DNA of 48,926 bases, taken from positions 1 to 48,926 of the forward strand of contig NZ_QPIJ01000010.1 in NCBI RefSeq assembly GCF_003336665.1. The letters are read 5' to 3'. Below, one piece after another: positions 44,595 through 48,926 of this stretch; the stretch's first letter is position 1, and every line of letters begins with the position of its first letter. The DNA comes from Vreelandella rituensis. GTDB lineage: Bacteria > Pseudomonadota > Gammaproteobacteria > Pseudomonadales > Halomonadaceae. The notes below the pieces were generated by a model that saw only the letters and a program-made list of their open reading frames with translations, was not told where the DNA came from and did not search any database. A program made the position numbers and the translations under genes.

Positions 44595-46616
44595 CTACAA
44601 TGCTGCTGCCAGACGCGTGCCTTGTTCGATGGCGCGTTTGGCATCAAGCTCGGTGGCCTCATCGGCGCCGCCAATGATATGTACCGCGACACCTTCCTCG
44701 CTCAACGGCGCCAGCAATTCACGTACCGACTCCTGCCCGGCGCAGACCACAATGCTGTCAACCGCCAGTACGCGGGTCATCTCATCCTGGCGTATGTGCA
44801 GCCCTTGGTCATCGATCTTGAGGTAGTCACAGCCCGCCAGGGTGGTGACGCCACGCTGCTTGAGAGAAACGCGGTGCACCCAGCCCGTGGTCTTGCCCAG
44901 ATTCTTGCCCGGCTTGGAAGCCTTGCGCTGGAGCATGGTGATCTCTCTTGGCACCTCAGGCGGTTGCGGGGCTTTCAAGCCGCCCCGGCTAGAAACCGCC
45001 AAGTCAACGCCCCACTCATCACACCAGGCGTCGACATCCAGCGTCGGGTGGCCCTGATGCGAAAGCAGTTCCGAGACATCGAAACCGATGCCACCGGCAC
45101 CGATTACCGCCACACGCCGACCCACGCGTTCGGGGTGGGTGATCGCCTGGGCATAACTCAACACGCTAGGGTGGTCACTACCGGGCAAGGCCAGCTCGCG
45201 GGGACGCACACCGGTGGCCAGTATCACCTCATCGAAGTCTTTCAGCGCCTGGGGGTCGGCTTGAGCATTCAAACGCACTTCCACGCCGTGCTTGTCGAGC
45301 ATCACCCGGTAATAACGCAGGGTTTCCAAGAACTCCTCCTTGCCGGGAATCTTGCGCGCATAGTTGAACTGCCCGCCAAGCTCGGCGTTTTGCTCGAACA
45401 GCACTACCTCGTGACCACGGCTGGCGGCCGTTACCGCTGTCGCCAACCCCGCAGGACCGCCACCCACCACTGCCACCCGCTTGATCCGGCTCGCCGGTTC
45501 GATCAACAATTCCGTTTCATGGCAGGCACGTGGATTGACCAGGCAGGAGGTCAACTTGCCAGCGAAGGTATGATCCAGACAGGCCTGATTGCAGGCGATA
45601 CAGGTATTGATTTCCTGCGATCTGCCCGCCTGGGCCTTTTCCACCCAGGCCGGGTCGGCGAGAAAGGGCCGCGCCATGGACACCATGTCAGCGTGGCCTT
45701 GCGCCAAAACCCGCTCGGCGGTTTCCGGCATATTGATGCGATTGGTGGTGATCAGGGGAATCGAAAGCTCGGTTTTCAGACGCTGTGTGACTTGCGTGAA
45801 CGCCGCACGCGGCACACTGGTCACGATGGTGGGCACCCGCGCTTCGTGCCAGCCGATACCGGTATTGATCACGTCGGCACCGGCCGCTTCAATGGCCCGC
45901 CCCAGGGCGATCACCTCTTCCCAGGTGCTGCCATCCTCCACCAGGTCGATCATCGAAAGGCGGAAGATGATCAGAAATTCTTTACCGACCGTCTCGCGAA
46001 TCCGCCGAACGATCTCCACGGCAAAGCGGATGCGATTGGCGAAACTTCCGCCCCATTGATCTTCGCGGTGATTGGTGCGCGGGCAGATGAACTCATTGAT
46101 CAGATAGCCTTCCGACCCCATGACTTCCACGCCATCGTAACCGGCTTCCCGGGCAAGGGTGGCGCAGCGCACGTAATCATCGACTTGTTGCTCGACGTCC
46201 TGGGTGCTCAAGGCGCGCGGCATGAAGGGATTTATCGGCGCCTGAAGCGCTGATGGGGCCACCAGATCCGGGGAATAAGCATAACGTCCGGCATGCAGAA
46301 TCTGCATGCAAATATAGCCTCCGGCCTCATGTACTGCCTTGACCACCTCTTGATGAGGCGGCAGCTGATCGTTTTCCATCAAGGCGTTGGCATTCTCGAA
46401 TACCGCACCCTCTCGATTGGGGGCGATACCCCCGGTGACGATAAGGCTCACCCCATGCCGCACCCGCTCAGCATAGAACACCGCCAGGCGCTCGAAGCCT
46501 CCCGGCACCTCCTCCAGGTTGGTATGCATCGAGCCCATGAGAATACGATTGGGCAGTGTCAGGTGTCCGACATTCAAAGGACGAAACAGATGGGGGTAGG
46601 CAGACGCTTGCGACAT
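44595..46616 (-). CDS. fadH: NADPH-dependent 2,4-dienoyl-CoA reductase
   Basis: A 673-residue flavo-iron-sulfur enzyme used in beta-oxidation of unsaturated fatty acids. The N-terminal FMN TIM barrel (LFRPLNVGHLTLPNRILMGSMHTNLEE), the [4Fe-4S] cysteines (CIACNQACLDHTFAGKLTSC), and the C-terminal FAD/NADPH part (VAVVGGGPAGLATAVTAASRG and VAVIGAGGIGFDVSELL) are all there, in full length. Divergent from the DMT transporter; the gap of 140 bases contains repeated ACCAATCGA motifs that may control one or both genes. Confidence 0.96.
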   Translation of the reverse strand: MSQASAYPHLFRPLNVGHLTLPNRILMGSMHTNLEEVPGGFERLAVFYAERVRHGVSLIVTGGIAPNREGAVFENANALMENDQLPPHQEVVKAVHEAGGYICMQILHAGRYAYSPDLVAPSALQAPINPFMPRALSTQDVEQQVDDYVRCATLAREAGYDGVEVMGSEGYLINEFICPRTNHREDQWGGSFANRIRFAVEIVRRIRETVGKEFLIIFRLSMIDLVEDGSTWEEVIALGRAIEAAGADVINTGIGWHEARVPTIVTSVPRAAFTQVTQRLKTELSIPLITTNRINMPETAERVLAQGHADMVSMARPFLADPAWVEKAQAGRSQEINTCIACNQACLDHTFAGKLTSCLVNPRACHETELLIEPASRIKRVAVVGGGPAGLATAVTAASRGHEVVLFEQNAELGGQFNYARKIPGKEEFLETLRYYRVMLDKHGVEVRLNAQADPQALKDFDEVILATGVRPRELALPGSDHPSVLSYAQAITHPERVGRRVAVIGAGGIGFDVSELLSHQGHPTLDVDAWCDEWGVDLAVSSRGGLKAPQPPEVPREITMLQRKASKPGKNLGKTTGWVHRVSLKQRGVTTLAGCDYLKIDDQGLHIRQDEMTRVLAVDSIVVCAGQESVRELLAPLSEEGVAVHIIGGADEATELDAKRAIEQGTRLAAAL

Positions 46617-46643
46617 GATAGAGTCTCTTTTGTTAGTAGAGTA

Positions 46644-46685
46644 ACCAATCGAAGTAACCAGTCGACATTGGTAGCGACCAATCGA
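46644..46685. promoter_or_regulatory. Repeated operator-like motif between fadH and the DMT gene
   Basis: ACCAATCGA occurs at 46644-46652 and 46677-46685, with the variant ACCAGTCGA at 46657-46665; the middle copy forms the palindrome-like ACCAGTCGACATTGGT (46657-46672). Three copies on one strand so close to a start suggest a regulator site, identity unknown. Confidence 0.45.
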
Positions 46686-46756
46686 AATTCAAACAAGCGT
46701 ATGCCATCCTGGGTGTGACGTACAGCCCCTGCCAAGCTTGCCAACAGGAACATCCC

Positions 46757-47665
46757 ATGCCGTTGATCTACTTTCTGGCCCCCTTGGCCACCGTACTGAT
46801 CTGGTCGGGCAACATGACCATCAATCAACTCAGCGTCGGTGCCATTGCTCCCACCAGTATCGCCTTTCTGCGCTGGGTGTTGGCCCTTGCCGTCATGACG
46901 CCCTTCGTGCTGCCGGCGGTATGGCGTCACCGGGAAGAACTCGGCCGCCAGTGGCCGAAACTGGCTTTTCTCGGCTTGCTCGGCATGGGCTTGTGGCAAG
47001 GGTTGGCCTACGTGGCGGCGGAAACCACCAGCGCGACCAACATGGGTATCCTGGCCGCCATGGTGCCCCTTCTCACCGTACTGCTGAGCGCCCTGATCTT
47101 GCGTGTCGCACCGACGCTTGGCGGCATCGCCGGTGGGGTAGTGGCGTTTGTCGGGGTAACGGTGCTGCTGGGGCGTGGCAACCCGCTTTCGTTGCTGCAC
47201 CTTGAAGTGGCATTCGGTGATGCGCTGATGGTGGTGGCCGCCAGCTGCTACGCCCTGTATGGCGTGATGCTCAAACGCTGGCCAATGGCACTGCCGCCCT
47301 GGGTAATGCTGTATGCCCAGGTGTGCTTTGCCGTGCTCTTCTTGCTGCCAGGCTATCTTCTCGGCCCGATGACGCCCGTCAGTACCGCCAATATCGGTTT
47401 GATCCTGTATGCCGGCATCCCGGCTTCCATCATTACCACCTTCCTGTGGATGCGGGCGGTACGCCAGATAGGCGCCAACCAGGCAAGCATCTTCATCAAC
47501 TTGATGCCCTTGTTCAGCGCCTTGATTGCCATGGCTTTCCTGGGCGAAATCGTGGCCGGCTTTCACCTCGTCGGCGGCCTGTTGATACTGGCCGGTGTGA
47601 TCATGGCGCAACTGCTGACCCAGCCGCTGAACCGCATTCCTCGAAGCCGAGAGTCCCTCTCTTGA
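46757..47665 (+). CDS. DMT family (EamA) transporter
   Basis: A 302-residue inner-membrane exporter with ten predicted helices in two EamA repeats (residues about 5-135 and 148-285). The first begins LAPLATVLIWSGNMTINQLSVG; the second ends MPLFSALIAMAFLGEIVAGFHLVGGLLILAGV. Substrates of the family include amino acids and metabolites; none can be assigned. ATG 46757 has AGGAA upstream, and an earlier ATG adds 14 unlikely residues. Divergent from fadH. Confidence 0.9.
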   Translation: MPLIYFLAPLATVLIWSGNMTINQLSVGAIAPTSIAFLRWVLALAVMTPFVLPAVWRHREELGRQWPKLAFLGLLGMGLWQGLAYVAAETTSATNMGILAAMVPLLTVLLSALILRVAPTLGGIAGGVVAFVGVTVLLGRGNPLSLLHLEVAFGDALMVVAASCYALYGVMLKRWPMALPPWVMLYAQVCFAVLFLLPGYLLGPMTPVSTANIGLILYAGIPASIITTFLWMRAVRQIGANQASIFINLMPLFSALIAMAFLGEIVAGFHLVGGLLILAGVIMAQLLTQPLNRIPRSRESLS

Positions 47666-47760
47666 TGAGGAAACGTCTCTTTCTTGATGATGAAATAATA
47701 CTTGAAAAGCCAGATAAGCCAGCTAGGTTTACATCATCATCCAAAAAAAGCCTTCACTAT

Positions 47761-47766
47761 TATAAT
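47761..47766 (+). promoter_or_regulatory. Possible -10 box before the repeat-protein gene
   Basis: A perfect TATAAT lies 45 bases upstream of the ATG in an AT-rich stretch; the -35 region (around 47738-47743) has no good match. Confidence 0.4.
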
Positions 47767-47810
47767 GAATGGATGCTAATGCCCCTTAACCAAAACGATA
47801 CGAGGTTTTT

Positions 47811-48197
47811 ATGAAACATATCCTTAAGGCTGCGGCACTGATTGGCACATTCAGTTTATTGTCAGGCATGGCGGTTGCAGAGCAGCCCGGTGAAGACATC
47901 GACCCAAACGGTGGTGTGGATTCGGCAAATGCCCCTGACGACGCCATGGTCGATTCCCAAGGCAAGGTAGAAAATGGAGAGATAGTTCCGGGCAGCGGCG
48001 TCGATAGTGCGAATGACCCTGACGACACCATGAACGATCCCCAGGGCAAGGTAGAAAATGGAGAGATAGTTCCGGGCAGCGGCGTCGATAGTGCGAATGA
48101 CCCTGACGACACCATGAACGATCCCCAGGGCAAGTTAGAAAATGGAGAGATAGTACCGGACGGCGGCGTGGATTCGGCCAATGATCCCGACGATTGA
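47811..48197 (+). CDS. Small secreted acidic protein built of tandem 28-residue repeats
   Basis: A 128-residue protein. Residues 1-23 are a signal peptide (KHILKAAALIGTFSLLSGMAVA, cleavage after AVA). The mature part consists of three full 28-residue repeats and a 10-residue start of a fourth, from residue 35 on: unit GVDSANDPDDTMNDPQGK followed by VENGEIVPGS. It is very acidic, has no cysteine or aromatic residue after the signal, and looks disordered. At DNA level units two and three are almost identical (84 bp each). GAGG precedes the ATG. Clustered Asp/Asn might bind cations, but there is no EF-hand or RTX pattern. I do not recognise a family. Confidence 0.72.
   Translation: MKHILKAAALIGTFSLLSGMAVAEQPGEDIDPNGGVDSANAPDDAMVDSQGKVENGEIVPGSGVDSANDPDDTMNDPQGKVENGEIVPGSGVDSANDPDDTMNDPQGKLENGEIVPDGGVDSANDPDD
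47913..48194 (+). repeat. Tandem 84-bp coding repeats
   Basis: Units at 47913-47996, 47997-48080, 48081-48164 and a 30-base partial unit at 48165-48194, inside the secreted-protein gene and in frame (84 = 28 codons). Units two and three differ at only a few bases, unit one is more diverged, so the second or third arose by recent duplication. Confidence 0.93.
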
Positions 48198-48247
48198 TCT
48201 TGAGCGCTAACCCACTGTAATGCGAGAAAGCCCCGGCATTTCGCCGT

Positions 48248-48281
48248 AATGCCAGTCAGTTAACGCTGACTGGCATTTTTC
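48248..48281. terminator. Hairpin at the end of the repeat-protein gene and of the IS4 remnant
   Basis: Stem AATGCCAGTCAG / CTGACTGGCATT with loop TTAACG, followed on the plus strand by T5. It fits an intrinsic terminator for the repeat gene, and its loop contains the final TAA (48260-48262) of the decayed transposase on the other strand, so it probably arrived as part of the insertion sequence. Confidence 0.8.
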
Positions 48282-48926
48282 TTGGTGGGGTATTTCTGTG
48301 GTCGGCGCCTGACCGATCGAGGATAAGACCGCTCGCGTCGCTCAGGCAGGACGAAGGCAGGTGCCATGTCCAGCATCGATTGAAGCACGCCGGGCACGCG
48401 TCCCGGCGAGACTCAAGGTAGGATCGTCAACTCCTTGATGAGCCAGTGGGCAGCCTGATGGAAGCTGAGCTGGCATCCAGGCTATAGGCCATGCGCGCCA
48501 TCTGGAAACGGATCAGGTTGTAGGCCAGCAAGGTGCCCCAGAGCTCCTGAAAGACCATCTCCGGCGTGCGGCTGCGCAACGTTAGGCGGTTTCCTAATAA
48601 CGATTGCTTGATTTCCCGGTAGCCCAGTTCGATTTCCCAGCGATGGCTATAAAGGTCGACAATATCTGCCGCCGGAAAGCGCAGCGGGTCGGACATCGAG
48701 GTCAGGCCCTGGACCTCCTTGCCATTCACCTTGCGGCGTAACAGACGCGCCGTCATTGTCGGCGGCAAGTCCGGCCACTTCTTGCGCGCCTGCGGTGACG
48801 TGGTCAAGGTCACCAGGCGGTCTTGCCTGCCCAGCGAGCGTTGTTCCTGATAATGCGTTCCCTTCTTCAGGGGAATGAGCCAATGACGCTGCTCGCCTGC
48901 GCTCTGCCAGGCATGCAGCAGACCCA
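48260..48926 (-). pseudogene. IS4-family transposase, decayed and cut by the window edge
   Basis: The reading frame enters from the right edge (GLLHAWQSAGEQRHWLIPLK) and carries the IS4 YREK signature, Y-x2-R-x3-E-x6-K in YSHRWEIELGYREIK, followed by FQELWGTLLAYNLIRFQM. At about 48473 the expected continuation (QLSFHQAAHWLIKELTILP) is found in another frame, so one base is missing or two are added. Continuing in that frame, an in-frame TGA at 48413-48415 interrupts the tail, which then runs through SPGRVPGVLQSMLDMAP and KKNASQR to TAA at 48260. With both a frameshift and a nonsense codon the copy should be inactive. Only the C-terminal part is in the window. Confidence 0.88.

Noticed and set aside
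44498..44692. A 64-codon minus-strand frame overlapping the end of fadH
   Set aside because: Its first half is a shadow of fadH in another frame, and the free part has no start codon with a ribosome site.
43399..46616. A functional link between the threonine aldolase and fadH as one pathway
   Set aside because: The two genes are on the same strand, but 150 bases apart, and no shared substrate is evident.
47665..47814. A 49-codon open frame starting at the stop of the DMT transporter and ending at the repeat-protein start
   Set aside because: It overlaps in TGATG fashion, but it has no good ribosome site, is AT-rich and contains the likely promoter of the next gene. Its predicted peptide has no recognisable family.
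1..48926. CRISPR arrays, rRNA genes, toxin-antitoxin pairs or replication origins
   Set aside because: No regularly spaced repeats other than the coding 84-bp units, no rRNA sequence, no recognisable toxin-antitoxin pair and no DnaA-box cluster were seen.

Overview
The window looks like a chromosomal segment of a moderately GC-rich, halophilic gammaproteobacterium, most probably a Halomonas-type (Halomonadaceae) genome. This is an inference. It rests on two complete Mrp-type Na+/H+ antiporter operons side by side, a PhaR-type polyhydroxyalkanoate regulator, a periplasmic high-potential iron-sulfur protein, ubiquinone (Coq7) metabolism and Pseudomonas/Halomonas-like gene order such as rnr-rlmB and rpsF-rpsR-DUF2232-rplI-dnaB.

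Layout. Positions 1-3050 are accessory DNA: the tail of an unidentified (possibly insertion-sequence) gene, then two overlapping tyrosine-recombinase genes of visibly lower G+C. Positions 3.1-14.0 kb are core genes: ettA, then coq7, a HIT hydrolase, prkB with a thioesterase, purD, phaR, rsmE, a secreted retropepsin-like protein, mltB, a DUF3429 membrane protein and a cryptochrome/photolyase. Positions 14.2-26.2 kb hold two divergent seven-subunit Mrp operons read outward from a ~240 bp shared control region: a leftward mrpABCDEFG with separate MrpA and MrpB, and a rightward one with a fused MrpAB. Then follow hemH, a DCC thiol-oxidoreductase-like protein, two small genes, dnaB, rplI, DUF2232, rpsR, rpsF, rlmB and rnr. 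Three nearly identical tRNA-Leu(CAG) genes stand at 35.9-36.3 kb. After them come a membrane-anchored nuclease, a stand-alone Lrp ligand-binding domain, the HiPIP gene, the stress cluster prkA(yeaG)-yeaH-spoVR, a threonine aldolase, fadH with a divergent DMT transporter, a small secreted protein built of 84-bp repeats, and a decayed IS4-family transposase that runs off the right edge.

The genes work together mainly as housekeeping (translation, replication, RNA decay, purine, haem and quinone synthesis) plus a large ion-homeostasis block suited to saline or alkaline habitats. Both ends of the window carry mobile-element debris. The most promising less-described items are the recombinase pair at the left end, the paired Mrp operons with their repeat-bearing intergenic region, the acidic repeat protein, and several unassigned operator-like repeats (upstream of ettA, the photolyase, prkA and fadH). 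Start codons were moved inward where a Shine-Dalgarno sequence and family length agreed; each such change is stated.
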